NCBI GenBank assembly: GCA_016212245.1
Contig: JACRGU010000037.1
Location: forward strand, 1 to 16,901
Direction: 5' to 3'
Origin: Nitrospirota bacterium
GTDB lineage: Bacteria > Nitrospirota > Thermodesulfovibrionia > Thermodesulfovibrionales > SM23-35
Length of the DNA: 16,901 nt
The notes beneath the pieces were generated by a model. The model was not told the origin of the DNA, searched no databases, and saw only the letters and a program-made list of their open reading frames with translations. The position numbers and the translations under genes were made by a program. Positions 1-8,618 of this stretch are shown here, piece after piece. The number at the start of each line of letters is the position of its first letter. Position 1 is the stretch's first letter.

Positions 1-3
1 AAC

Positions 4-88
4 AGTTTACTTAGTTTATTGAGTTTACTGAGTCTATAGAGTTGCAACTAACCCGAAAAACCGTGTAAACTGTGTAAACTAAATAACT
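4..88. repeat. AGTT-type 9-bp repeats, direct then inverted
   Basis: Four consecutive 9-bp units run from 4 to 39 (AGTTTACTT, AGTTTATTG, AGTTTACTG, AGTCTATAG). They are followed by the 10-bp palindrome AGTTGCAACT at 40-49. Two exact copies of GTGTAAACT follow at 63-71 and 72-80; each is the reverse complement of AGTTTACAC. The block could fold into an imperfect hairpin in the leader of the downstream operon, but no T-run follows, so it is not a clear terminator. A similar AGTT-based inverted block lies at 12820-12903. Function unknown. Confidence 0.75.
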
Positions 89-106
89 CTGGTGTGGAGG
101 TAACCA

Positions 107-2527
107 ATGCCTGATAAGTTAAGTGCTGATGAACTTTATAAATGCTGCGACCCTGATGTTTTTACTTTTAATACAACGGATGAACTGCCTACTTTCACGG
201 GGACTATAGGCCAGGAGAGGGCCCTGAATGCCCTTGATTTCGGACTTGGCCTCGACAGCACCGGATTCAATATATTCATCCTCGGTGAAAACGGTACAGG
301 TAAGATGACCACGATAAAGTCAATCCTATCACAGAGGGCTGTAAATGAACCTGTCCCACAGGACTGGTGCTATGTCTATAACTTCAAGGACCCCGATGTG
401 CCAATGGCCATTTCACTTGGGCTTGGTAAGGCTACAGTATTTCAGAAAGACATGGAAGAACTTATAAAGATACTCAGGGTCGAGATTCCAAAGGTCTTTG
501 AGTCAAAGGAATACGAGAAGCAGAAGAACAGGATTATGGAGGAATTCCAGAGTAAGCAAAAGGACCTGTTTTCCAGCCTTGAAAATGAGGCTGAGGGAAC
601 GGGTTTTTCAATCCGGAAGACCGTAAGTGGCCTGATGATAGTCCCTGTGAGGAAGACAGGAGAACCTCTCACAGAGGAAGAGTATGAGATGCTCGACGAG
701 AAGACTAAAAAAAAGATAGAGGACATAGGTAAAATCCTCCAGGAGAAACTCAATGATGTGGTGCGTGCTGTGCGGGAAGGAGAAAAACTTGTCAAAGAGA
801 TGCTCGGGAAGCTTGAAAGGGAGGCAGCACTCGCATCTGTAGGGCATCTTATTGATGAACTCAAAAATAAATATAAAGAACATGAAAATATTACAGCATA
901 CCTTAAAGAAGTAAACGAAGACATTCTTGAACACCTCGATGATTTCAAGGTGCAGGAGGAACAGGTCCCTTCATTGCCTTTCATGAAACTTCCAAAGGCA
1001 GAGCCAACATTCACAAGATACACAGTGAATGTCCTTGTTAATAACAAGGATTGTAAAGGGGCCCCCTGTGTGTTTGAAAGTAACCCAACTTACTACAACC
1101 TCTTCGGGAGAATAGAACATAAGGTGCAGTATGGGATTGCGATAACAGATTTTTCGATGATAAAGGCAGGCTCACTGCACAAGGCAAATGGTGGTTATAT
1201 TGTAATTAATGCACTCGACCTTCTGAGGAACATATTTGCCTATGATGCACTCAAGCGGGCTGTAAGGAACGGGGAGATAAAGATAGAGGACGTCTGGGAG
1301 CAGTACAGGCTGATATCAACAACAACCCTTAAACCCGAAGCTATTCCACTTAATGTAAAGGTTATACTCGTTGGGAATCCATATCTCTATTACCTGCTCT
1401 ATAACCTTGACGAAGAATATAGAGAACTATTTAAGGTCAAGGCTGATTTCGACAGCAGGATGGAGAGGACAGACGAAAATATACATAAGTATGCATCATT
1501 TGTGGCTATGAGGTGCAGGGATGAAAAACTTCTGCCCTTTGACAGGTCGGGCATTGCAAAGGTGGTAGAATTTGGTTCAAGGCTTGCCGAGCACCAGGGG
1601 AAACTCTCTTCAAGGTTCAGTGATATAGCAGACCTCATAATAGAGGCGCACTACTGGGCATCAAAGGCCAATAGTGATATTGTCAGGGGAGAACATATCC
1701 AGAAGGCATTAAATGAAAAGATATTCAGGACAAATAGGATTGAAGAGCGATTGAGGGAGATGATCTTAGAAGGAACTATAATTATTGATACAGCAGGAGA
1801 GAAGGTAGGGCAGGTTAATAGTCTTGCTGTGCTTGACTTAGGAGATTACAGTTTTGGAAAACCATCGAGGATAACAGCAAAGACATACGCTGGCAAGGCA
1901 GGTGTAGTGAACATAGAGCGTGAGACCAAGATGAGCGGCAGGATACACGAAAAGGCGATTCTCATTATCACAAATTATCTTGGAAGTGTCTATGCAACAA
2001 AAAGGCCAATCAGTCTATCTGCCTCCATCACATTCGAGCAGCTTTATGAAATGGTTGAGGGTGACAGCGCTACATGCGCTGAGCTTTATGCCCTTCTAAG
2101 CAGTATTGCAGGTGTCCCGCTCAAACAGAATTTAGCTGTGACAGGCTCAATGGACCAGAATGGTGATGTTCAGCCTGTTGGAGGGGTTAATGAGAAGATA
2201 GAAGGTTTCTTTGAACTATGCAGGCTGAGTGGCCTTGATGGGACTCATGGGGTAATAATACCGGGGAAGAATGTACATAACCTGATGCTCAAGAAAGAGG
2301 TTATTGATGCAGTGAAGGAAGGAAAATTTTCGATATATCCTATAAAGAGGGTTGAGGAAGGGCTCGAAATCCTTACAGGTATACCTGCCGGGAGATTGCA
2401 GGAAGACGGAACATACACTGAGGGGACAATAAACCATCTCATAGCAAAACGTCTAACAGAGATATCAGAGGCGGTCAGGGAGAAGAAAGAGGAAGAGAAA
2501 GAAAAGGGGAAAGAAGAAGAAGGATAG
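107..2527 (+). CDS. Lon-like ATP-dependent protease (AAA_32 / Lon C-terminal protease family)
   Basis: The 806-residue protein has a P-loop near residues 60-67 (GENGTGKM), a long charged helical insertion at about 125-290, the AAA-like segment GGYIVINALDLL, and a C-terminal Lon protease domain. The protease Ser-Lys dyad is visible as S654 in EGDSATC and K697 in GGVNEKIEG. The family lacks the N-terminal substrate-binding domain of classical Lon and belongs to the LonB/LonC/YcbZ-like group of cytoplasmic proteases that degrade damaged or regulatory proteins. The start is supported by GGAGG at 96-100, six bases before the ATG. The P-loop is slightly off consensus, with Met where Ser/Thr normally follows GK. 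The C-terminal tail is a low-complexity Lys/Glu run whose purine-rich DNA doubles as the ribosome binding region of the next gene. It is first in the apparent operon, and its stop codon abuts the next ATG. The protease assignment is firm; the exact subfamily and substrates are not known. Confidence 0.88.
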   Translation: MPDKLSADELYKCCDPDVFTFNTTDELPTFTGTIGQERALNALDFGLGLDSTGFNIFILGENGTGKMTTIKSILSQRAVNEPVPQDWCYVYNFKDPDVPMAISLGLGKATVFQKDMEELIKILRVEIPKVFESKEYEKQKNRIMEEFQSKQKDLFSSLENEAEGTGFSIRKTVSGLMIVPVRKTGEPLTEEEYEMLDEKTKKKIEDIGKILQEKLNDVVRAVREGEKLVKEMLGKLEREAALASVGHLIDELKNKYKEHENITAYLKEVNEDILEHLDDFKVQEEQVPSLPFMKLPKAEPTFTRYTVNVLVNNKDCKGAPCVFESNPTYYNLFGRIEHKVQYGIAITDFSMIKAGSLHKANGGYIVINALDLLRNIFAYDALKRAVRNGEIKIEDVWEQYRLISTTTLKPEAIPLNVKVILVGNPYLYYLLYNLDEEYRELFKVKADFDSRMERTDENIHKYASFVAMRCRDEKLLPFDRSGIAKVVEFGSRLAEHQGKLSSRFSDIADLIIEAHYWASKANSDIVRGEHIQKALNEKIFRTNRIEERLREMILEGTIIIDTAGEKVGQVNSLAVLDLGDYSFGKPSRITAKTYAGKAGVVNIERETKMSGRIHEKAILIITNYLGSVYATKRPISLSASITFEQLYEMVEGDSATCAELYALLSSIAGVPLKQNLAVTGSMDQNGDVQPVGGVNEKIEGFFELCRLSGLDGTHGVIIPGKNVHNLMLKKEVIDAVKEGKFSIYPIKRVEEGLEILTGIPAGRLQEDGTYTEGTINHLIAKRLTEISEAVREKKEEEKEKGKEEEG

Positions 2528-3415
2528 ATGAAACATGCATGCTGGGTCATTGAGACTGTTTTATTCGCTCTCTTCTCTTTACCGTTATTAGTCCTGCCTT
2601 ACAGACTATCATTAAAGACAGGTGAGTTGCTCGGTCTTCTGCTTTTCTATATATGGGGAAGCAGAAGGAATATCGCATTTGAGAATATCAAGAACGCTAT
2701 CGCAAGAAATGCCATTACATTATCGCTACCCCCAGAGTCTATAATTAAAGAAAATTTCAAAAACCTCGGCAGGTCGTTTGTCGAGGTTGTTAAGATTTAT
2801 TACGGGTTTGGCAAAAAGATACTCGATGCAGTCATGATTGAAGGTGAAGAAAACTTCAGGAAAGCCATTTCAATAGGTAAGGGGGTTATCTTCGTAACAG
2901 GCCACTGTGGAAACTGGGAGCTCTTAGCTATCGCCTTTTCATCAAAGGTATCAAATATTGCAGTTGTCGCAAGGCCACTTAATAATCCGTATCTAAACAG
3001 GCTACTTGAGCGGGCAAGAGGTAGATATGGTAATAGTGTTATTTACAAAAAAAGCGCATTGAAGAACATATTTACAAGACTCAGGTCAGAGGGTATTGTG
3101 GGGATATTAATAGACCAGGGTGTAGTCCCTTCAGAAGGTTATGTCATTGATTTCCTCGGCAGAGGTGCATGGACGACAAAGATGCCTGCCATTATTGCAA
3201 GAAAGACAGGTGCACCTGTACTGCCTGCCTTTATTAGAAGGGACGGAGATGGTCACTTAATCACACTCGGTAATGAGATAAAACTATCTTATATCGAAGA
3301 TCAGGAAAAGGCAATTATGGCTGATACACAAACTTTCTCAAATTACATCGAGGAATATATCAGGCAAAATCCATCAGAATGGCTCTGGATGCACAGAAGG
3401 TGGAAGAGGGTGTAA
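2528..3415 (+). CDS. lpxL: Lipid A biosynthesis acyltransferase (LpxL/HtrB family)
   Basis: This 295-residue protein is of normal length for the family that transfers a late acyl chain onto the Kdo-lipid A precursor at the inner membrane. An N-terminal hydrophobic segment (about residues 8-24) is followed by the catalytic HX4E motif, H126 and E131 in GHCGNWE. Other family features are the segment around FLGRGAWTTKMPA and the C-terminal WLWMHRRWK signature. The start codon directly follows the TAG of the Lon-like gene, and its stop overlaps the next start as TAATG, so translation is probably coupled. The gene implies an outer membrane with lipid A. It could be a lauroyl- or myristoyl-type enzyme, and the sequence does not tell which acyl donor is used. 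Confidence 0.9.
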   Translation: MKHACWVIETVLFALFSLPLLVLPYRLSLKTGELLGLLLFYIWGSRRNIAFENIKNAIARNAITLSLPPESIIKENFKNLGRSFVEVVKIYYGFGKKILDAVMIEGEENFRKAISIGKGVIFVTGHCGNWELLAIAFSSKVSNIAVVARPLNNPYLNRLLERARGRYGNSVIYKKSALKNIFTRLRSEGIVGILIDQGVVPSEGYVIDFLGRGAWTTKMPAIIARKTGAPVLPAFIRRDGDGHLITLGNEIKLSYIEDQEKAIMADTQTFSNYIEEYIRQNPSEWLWMHRRWKRV

Positions 3416-5070
3416 TGGAAAATACACTTTCAGTTATCCCGCTCGGCGGTGTTGAGGAGATCGGCCTCAATATGACAGTCTTTGAATACGGCAATGACAT
3501 TATTATAGTTGATGCAGGCCTTATGTTTCCAGAGGAGGATATGCTCGGTGTTGACTTTCTCATCCCTGAGTTTTCTTATATCACAGACAATAAAGAAAAG
3601 GTAAAGGGCATAATCCTTACCCATGGACATGAGGACCATACAGGGGCCCTGCCTTTTCTGCTTAAAGAAATCAATGTCCCGATTTATGGCACACCCCTCA
3701 CACTTGGCCTGGTTAGAGAGAAACTACGGGAACACCATCTCGAAAAGGCTGAACTCATCCCTGTTAAACCGAGAGACATAATAAAACTCGGTGTATTTTC
3801 TATCGAGTTCATCAGGGTTACACACAGCATTGTGGATGGAGTCGGTCTCGGAATACAGACCCCTGTTGGGCTGGTTGTTCATACTGGCGATTTCAAGCTC
3901 GACCCTACACCTGTTGATGGTCAATTGATGGATTTCCATAAATTTACAGAATATGGAGAAAAGGGGACGCTCCTTCTTCTGTCTGATAGCACAAACGCTG
4001 AAAAAGGTGGATTCACATTCTCTGAAAAAGAGGTAAAACGTGTGTTCGAGGATATATTCTCGAATGCACCAGGAAGGATTATCATCGCAACATTTGCATC
4101 AAATATCCACAGGATTCAGCAGGCGATTGACGTTGCTGTTAAGTATGGAAGAAAAGTGATAATGTGCGGCAGGAGCATCGTTTCTAACGCACAGATAGCA
4201 CTTGATTTAGGTTACCTCAGGATACCCCAGAATACATGGCTAAGGCTTGAAGACCTTAGAAAACTCGAAGACCATGAGGTTGTAATCATAACAACAGGAA
4301 GTCAGGGAGAGCCGATGAGCGTGCTTTCGAGGATTGCTACAGGTGAGCACAAGACAATCAAGATTAAGGACGGCGATACTGTCATACTCTCGGCAAGGAT
4401 GATCCCTGGTAATGAACAGCCTATCGGCAGGATAATCAATCACCTATTCAGGAGAGGGGCAGATGTCATCTATGAAAAAGTCTCTGAGGTGCATGTCTCA
4501 GGCCACGCATCAAAGGAAGAATTGAAACTCATGCTCAACCTCGTGAAACCAAAATATTTTATGCCGATACACGGTGAGTACAGGCACCTTGTCTACCATT
4601 CAAAGCTTGCAGAGAAATTAAGTATTCCAAAGGAGAATATCTTTATCCTCGAAAACGGAGATGTGCTTGATATTGCAGAAGAGGGGGCAAGCAGAAATAG
4701 TAAGGTCAATTCAGGACGGATATTCATTGATGGTAAGGGCATGGGTGATGTTGAGGATATGGTTCTGAGAGACAGGCGCAGGCTTGCACATGACGGCATA
4801 GTCCTGATACTTTTAGCGATAGAAAAACTTACAGGTAATATCGTCTCAGGCCCGGACATCATATCAAGGGGATTTGTGTTTGAAGATGCATCTCAGGAAG
4901 TCATCAATGATGTGCGGGAACTTGTGACCAGTACTATGAAAGAATTTGACAAAGAAATCCTCTCCGATACCTCTCTTATACAGGCCAAACTCAGAGGTGT
5001 ACTCAAAAGATATCTCAGGAACACAATGGATAGAAGGCCGATGATCATGCCGATTATAATTGAGGTATAA
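3415..5070 (+). CDS. rnj: Ribonuclease J
   Basis: The 551-residue protein is a metallo-beta-lactamase/beta-CASP ribonuclease with endo- and 5'-exonuclease activity in mRNA decay and rRNA maturation. Zinc ligands are visible: H70, H72, D74 and H75 in THGHEDH, H137 in VTHS, D159 in HTGDF and H386 in PIHGEYRH. The beta-CASP region includes SDSTNAE and ATFASNIHR, and the C-terminal domain ends with RRPMIMPIIIEV, close to Bacillus RNase J as I remember it. An upstream in-frame ATG at 3379 exists, but 3415 is chosen because it overlaps the acyltransferase stop (TAATG), follows a GGAAGAGGG-like ribosome site, and begins where family homology begins. Neighbouring genes concern envelope lipids and FtsK, so the link looks to be one of shared transcription, not pathway. 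Confidence 0.95.
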   Translation: MENTLSVIPLGGVEEIGLNMTVFEYGNDIIIVDAGLMFPEEDMLGVDFLIPEFSYITDNKEKVKGIILTHGHEDHTGALPFLLKEINVPIYGTPLTLGLVREKLREHHLEKAELIPVKPRDIIKLGVFSIEFIRVTHSIVDGVGLGIQTPVGLVVHTGDFKLDPTPVDGQLMDFHKFTEYGEKGTLLLLSDSTNAEKGGFTFSEKEVKRVFEDIFSNAPGRIIIATFASNIHRIQQAIDVAVKYGRKVIMCGRSIVSNAQIALDLGYLRIPQNTWLRLEDLRKLEDHEVVIITTGSQGEPMSVLSRIATGEHKTIKIKDGDTVILSARMIPGNEQPIGRIINHLFRRGADVIYEKVSEVHVSGHASKEELKLMLNLVKPKYFMPIHGEYRHLVYHSKLAEKLSIPKENIFILENGDVLDIAEEGASRNSKVNSGRIFIDGKGMGDVEDMVLRDRRRLAHDGIVLILLAIEKLTGNIVSGPDIISRGFVFEDASQEVINDVRELVTSTMKEFDKEILSDTSLIQAKLRGVLKRYLRNTMDRRPMIMPIIIEV

Positions 5071-5075
5071 GCATT

Positions 5076-5840
5076 ATGTTAGAGGCGATTATACTCGGGC
5101 TTGTTCAGGGAATCACAGAGTTCTTCCCTATAAGCAGTACTGCACATCTGATACTATTCCCTTGGTTTTTTGGATGGAAGGGCGAGGTGGATACCCTCTC
5201 ATTTGATATCGCACTACATACCGGGACATTGATTGCCCTGCTTATCTGTTTCTATAGAGACTGGATAGAGCTTATCACAAAAAAACAGAGACTGTTTGGA
5301 TTGATTATCCTATCGTCAATACCTGCTGGAGCTGCAGGGTTTCTCCTTAATGATATTGTAGAAAATGCCCTGAGAGAACCACTGATAATAAGTCTGATGT
5401 TAATTGCTGTAGGCTTCCTGATGCTTATTGCTGAAAAGGCAAACAAATATAAAGATATGGAAAAAACAAATTTTATGGATGCTATAACAATTGGTATTGC
5501 ACAGGCCATCGCAATCATCCCCGGTGTTTCACGCTCAGGCATTACTATTTCAGCAGGGCTTTTCAGGGGTCTTGAGAGGGAGGCATCTGCAAGGTTTTCA
5601 TTCCTGCTTTCAACTCCAATTATTGCAGGTGCAACCATGCTTCACCTTAAAAAGCTTATAGCAAGCCACAATAACCATGACTTTCAGCTTTTCATCATAG
5701 GCCTTATATCATCAGGTGTCACAGGGTTCATTGCTATTAAATTTCTCTTAGGCTTTCTAAAGAAGCACCCTTTGAATGTCTTTGTCTATTACAGATTTGC
5801 CTTAGCAGTTGTTATAATAATTATATGGCTGATAGGATAA
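5076..5840 (+). CDS. uppP: Undecaprenyl-diphosphatase UppP/BacA
   Basis: This 254-residue polytopic membrane protein dephosphorylates undecaprenyl pyrophosphate to regenerate the lipid carrier for peptidoglycan and O-antigen synthesis. The two family signatures are present: the (E/Q)XXXE motif as Q11 and E15, followed by FFPISSTAH, and PGVSRSGIT with R153 near residues 149-157. Hydrophobic segments fill most of the length and the protein ends in a membrane helix. It starts 5 bp after the RNase J stop, with a GAGGT about ten bases upstream inside that gene's tail. Its end overlaps the ftsK start by 16 bp. Overexpression of this family confers bacitracin resistance in other bacteria. Confidence 0.95.
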   Translation: MLEAIILGLVQGITEFFPISSTAHLILFPWFFGWKGEVDTLSFDIALHTGTLIALLICFYRDWIELITKKQRLFGLIILSSIPAGAAGFLLNDIVENALREPLIISLMLIAVGFLMLIAEKANKYKDMEKTNFMDAITIGIAQAIAIIPGVSRSGITISAGLFRGLEREASARFSFLLSTPIIAGATMLHLKKLIASHNNHDFQLFIIGLISSGVTGFIAIKFLLGFLKKHPLNVFVYYRFALAVVIIIIWLIG

Positions 5841-7864
5841 AACGCATAAAAGAAGAGGTTTTCGGGGTCGTTTCTGTGCTGGGGAGCATTTATCTCGGGA
5901 TATGTCTCATCACTTACAACAAATGGGACCCATCATTATTTACCTTTACAACGTCTCCTGTTAAAAATTATGGCGGTATTGTTGGTGCATACATCTCTGA
6001 TATTATGCTAACCCTCATAGGGCTATCTGCCTTTTCTATACCATTATTCATCCTCGCCTTCGGTATAAAAAGGCTCCTCGGAAAAGAGGGGCACTGGATA
6101 TACTTATTGGGAACATTTTTATTTCTCATCTCATCTTCTTCGCTCGTATCTCTTTTTATAATAACCTTTAATTTTGCGATTGAAAATAACCTTGGCGGAC
6201 TTATTGGTTCTTCTATTTCAGGTCTTTTAAAAAGACTCCTATCTCTGCCAGGGGCTTACATCTTCTCGATTTCTGCATTCCTTTCTTCAATAATCCTCTT
6301 AAGCCCCGTGTCTGTTACAGCGATCGCACTTAGGAGCAAAGAGCAGAGAGCAAAGGGCAAAAAACAGATAGAAGAAACAGATTTAGAAGATCAGGAGATA
6401 CTTATCAGAGAGATAGAACCTCTACCTGTATCTCAATCTCTGCCCAGGCCTGAGGCTGTGAGACCAGTAAGAGGCGACTATGAACTTCCACCTTTAGACC
6501 TCCTGAATTCGTATGACCCTACATCCATCAGGCCTTTAAAAGATGAACTCCTGATCGGTTCATCGCTCATCGAGAAAAAGCTTGAAGACTTTGATGTTGA
6601 AGGCAAGATCACACAGGTCCATCCAGGCCCTGTTGTCACAATGTATGAGCTCGAGCCTGCACCTGGCGTAAAGATAAACAGGGTCGTCTCACTTTCTGAT
6701 GACCTCGCACTTGCACTCAAGGCCCAGAGTGTCAGGGTTTCGCCTATCCCAGGTAAGGCTACAATAGGCATAGAGGTGCCTAACAGGCAGAGGGAAACTG
6801 TATCTTTAAGGGAAATTATATCTTCAGAGAGCTTTAAGAAGAGCCATTCGAAGCTTACCCTTGCCCTCGGTAAAGACATATTTGGAAGCCCGATAATAGC
6901 AGATTTATCAAAAATGCCCCACCTTCTTGTTGCAGGTGCAACAGGCTCAGGCAAGAGCGTATCTATAAACTCGATGATCATAAGCATGCTGTATAAAGCA
7001 ACTCCGAAAGAGGTAAAGATGCTAATGATAGACCCAAAACTACTTGAACTCTCCACATACGAGGATATCCCGCATCTAATCTCACCGGTCATCACTAACC
7101 CGAAAGAGGCAGCAGAGGCATTGAGGAAGATGGTTATCGAGATGGAGCGCAGATACAGGCTGATTGCTGAGATGGGCACAAGAAGTATCGAGAGCTATAA
7201 CAGACAGGCAGCGGATGAAGAGCGAATTCCCTATATCGTTGTCTTCATAGATGAACTTGCTGACCTGATGTTCGCATCAGCAAATGAGGTTGAAGACTCT
7301 ATAGCGAGGCTCGCACAGATGTCGAGGGCATCTGGCATACACCTCATTCTTGCAACCCAGAGGCCGTCTGTTGATGTTATAACAGGAGTCATAAAGGCAA
7401 ACTTTTCTGCAAGGATTTCTTTCCATGTTACTTCAAAGATAGACTCGAGGACGATACTTGATTCACAGGGTGCAGAACAGCTCCTCGGTAAGGGCGACAT
7501 GCTTTTGATGCTGCCCGGTGCAAGGATCATACGCGTGCATGGTGCACTCGTTACAGAAGAGGAGACGAAATCAGTTGCTGAATTCGTAAAGTCTCAGGCC
7601 AAACCGGATTACACAATATTCGAGAACATCCCCGCAGAGGAATCCGGAATAGATAAGATACCAGGAGAAAGAGATGAAATATACCTGAGGGCGATCGAGT
7701 TTGGAGAGTCAGTCGGAGAGGTATCCATATCCTCTATCCAGAGGCGATTCAAGATAGGCTACAACAGGGCAGCGAGGATAGTGGAGCTGATGGAAGAGGA
7801 TGGTCTTGTCGGCCCACCAAAGGGTGCAGGAAAGCCGAGGGATTTTTTGAGGAGAAGGAGATGA
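5825..7864 (+). CDS. ftsK: DNA translocase FtsK/SpoIIIE
   Basis: The 679-residue protein has about four N-terminal membrane segments (roughly residues 15-35, 55-80, 90-120 and 140-165). A short charged linker precedes the RecA-like motor with Walker A G371-S378 (GATGSGKS) and Walker B around D476-E477 (VVFIDEL). A C-terminal winged-helix gamma domain (about residues 610-670) contains VSISSIQRRFKIGYNRAARI and would read polar KOPS-like sequences. The protein pumps the terminus region through the closing septum and acts with XerC/D. The ATG lies 16 bp inside uppP with no clear Shine-Dalgarno, which suggests translational coupling. The linker is shorter than in E. coli FtsK and carries a run of heptamer DNA repeats (6334-6361). 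Confidence 0.95.
   Translation: MADRIKRIKEEVFGVVSVLGSIYLGICLITYNKWDPSLFTFTTSPVKNYGGIVGAYISDIMLTLIGLSAFSIPLFILAFGIKRLLGKEGHWIYLLGTFLFLISSSSLVSLFIITFNFAIENNLGGLIGSSISGLLKRLLSLPGAYIFSISAFLSSIILLSPVSVTAIALRSKEQRAKGKKQIEETDLEDQEILIREIEPLPVSQSLPRPEAVRPVRGDYELPPLDLLNSYDPTSIRPLKDELLIGSSLIEKKLEDFDVEGKITQVHPGPVVTMYELEPAPGVKINRVVSLSDDLALALKAQSVRVSPIPGKATIGIEVPNRQRETVSLREIISSESFKKSHSKLTLALGKDIFGSPIIADLSKMPHLLVAGATGSGKSVSINSMIISMLYKATPKEVKMLMIDPKLLELSTYEDIPHLISPVITNPKEAAEALRKMVIEMERRYRLIAEMGTRSIESYNRQAADEERIPYIVVFIDELADLMFASANEVEDSIARLAQMSRASGIHLILATQRPSVDVITGVIKANFSARISFHVTSKIDSRTILDSQGAEQLLGKGDMLLMLPGARIIRVHGALVTEEETKSVAEFVKSQAKPDYTIFENIPAEESGIDKIPGERDEIYLRAIEFGESVGEVSISSIQRRFKIGYNRAARIVELMEEDGLVGPPKGAGKPRDFLRRRR
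6334..6361 (+). repeat. Four heptamer tandem repeats inside ftsK
   Basis: The units are GAGCAAA, GAGCAGA, GAGCAAA and GGGCAAA in direct tandem. Because 7 is not a multiple of 3, each unit is read in a different frame. The encoded peptide is part of the hydrophilic linker between the last membrane helix and the alpha/beta motor domains of FtsK, where insertions should be tolerated. Confidence 0.8.
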
Positions 7865-7904
7865 TAGGGTGTAGCTGATGTCCTAACCAGAAAGAGTAAT
7901 AACA

Positions 7905-7934
7905 TTGACAGGGGGAATACTGAATTGGTAAAAT
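7905..7934 (+). promoter_or_regulatory. Sigma-70-type promoter for the rpsU-rpoD operon
   Basis: A perfect -35 box TTGACA (7905-7910) is separated by 18 bp from TAAAAT (7929-7934). Transcription would begin near 7941, about 30 bp before rpsU. The site lies in the only sizeable gap (107 bp) between ftsK and rpsU. This supports separate control of the macromolecular synthesis operon. Confidence 0.7.
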
Positions 7935-7971
7935 TATCTTTAATTTTTAAGCAGGGAGGAGGGGTGTATGG

Positions 7972-8169
7972 ATGCCCGTTGTAAGAGTACGTGAGAGCGA
8001 GTCTTTCGAAAATGCCCTTAAAAAGTTCAAAAAGCAATGCGAAAAAGAAGGAATCCTCTCTGAAATAAAGAAGAGGGAGCACTACGAGAAGCCAAGCGTT
8101 AAGAGGAAAAAAAAGGCGCTTGCTGCACGTAAGAAGGCCATTAGAAGAATGAAGCTGGGGATGAGGTAA
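7972..8169 (+). CDS. rpsU: Small ribosomal subunit protein bS21
   Basis: The 65-residue, very basic protein matches bS21: it starts MPVVRVRESESFENALKKFK and has a Lys/Arg-rich C-terminal half with KRKKKALAARKK. It binds the 30S platform near the anti-Shine-Dalgarno end of 16S rRNA and helps initiation. A strong purine-rich site (GGGAGGAGGGG, 7954-7964) precedes the chosen ATG. An out-of-frame ATG four bases upstream (7968) is ignored. It leads the macromolecular synthesis operon, as in many bacteria, and its TAA overlaps the yqeY ATG (TAATG). Confidence 0.95.
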   Translation: MPVVRVRESESFENALKKFKKQCEKEGILSEIKKREHYEKPSVKRKKKALAARKKAIRRMKLGMR

Positions 8170-8618
8170 TGTCCCTTCTGCAGAGATTTGACGAAGATTT
8201 AAAGGCGGCGATGAAGACATCAGACAGGGTAAGAGTCTCTGTTTTAAGGATGGCTAAAGCAGCCCTGAAGAACAGACAGATAGAAAAAATGAGGGAACTG
8301 TCCGAAGAAGACATACTCTCTGTTATCTCTACGCTCTCAAAGCAGAGAAGGGAATCAATCGAACAGTTTTCATTGGGGGGAAGAGAAGACCTTGCTGAAA
8401 AAGAGAGGCAGGAACTCGCAGTCCTCCAATCATACCTGCCCAGACAGTTAACCCCGGAAGAGCTTGACAGAATAATTATAGAGACAATAAAGGAATCTTC
8501 TGCTGAAGGGACAAAGGACATCGGTAAAGTTATGCGTCTCCTTATGCCTCGTGTAAAAGGAGCTGCTGATGGAAAGATTGTAAATCAACGAGTAAAAGAA
8601 CTCTTGGAAAGGGTATGA
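8169..8618 (+). CDS. yqeY: YqeY-like protein (GatB/YqeY domain)
   Basis: This 149-residue all-helical protein matches the YqeY family, whose C-terminal part resembles the tail domain of the GatB amidotransferase subunit. Typical landmarks are DDLKxAMK-like residues near the start, VLRMAKAALKN, the segment ELAVLQSYLPRQLTPEEL, and IGKVMRLLMPRVKGAADGKIVN. The family may bind tRNA or act in Asn/Gln-tRNA metabolism, but its biochemical role is not settled. It sits between rpsU and dnaG as in many genomes. It overlaps both neighbours, TAATG upstream and ATGA downstream. Confidence 0.92.
   Translation: MSLLQRFDEDLKAAMKTSDRVRVSVLRMAKAALKNRQIEKMRELSEEDILSVISTLSKQRRESIEQFSLGGREDLAEKERQELAVLQSYLPRQLTPEELDRIIIETIKESSAEGTKDIGKVMRLLMPRVKGAADGKIVNQRVKELLERV

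Noticed and set aside
4..39. CRISPR-like array
   Set aside because: The units are only 9 bp and directly adjacent without spacers, and no cas genes are present.
442..1047. Long antisense reading frame opposite the Lon-like gene
   Set aside because: It is the mirror of a well-supported coding region, and its Ser/Phe-rich translation has no recognisable domain.
3379..3414. Upstream ATG giving a 12-residue longer RNase J
   Set aside because: It lies inside the acyltransferase coding sequence, has no ribosome site, and the extra residues are not family-like; 3415 has a TAATG overlap and fits homology.
6478..7179. Antisense reading frame of 233 codons opposite ftsK
   Set aside because: It overlaps the conserved FtsK motor completely, lacks motifs, and is explained by codon bias on the coding strand.
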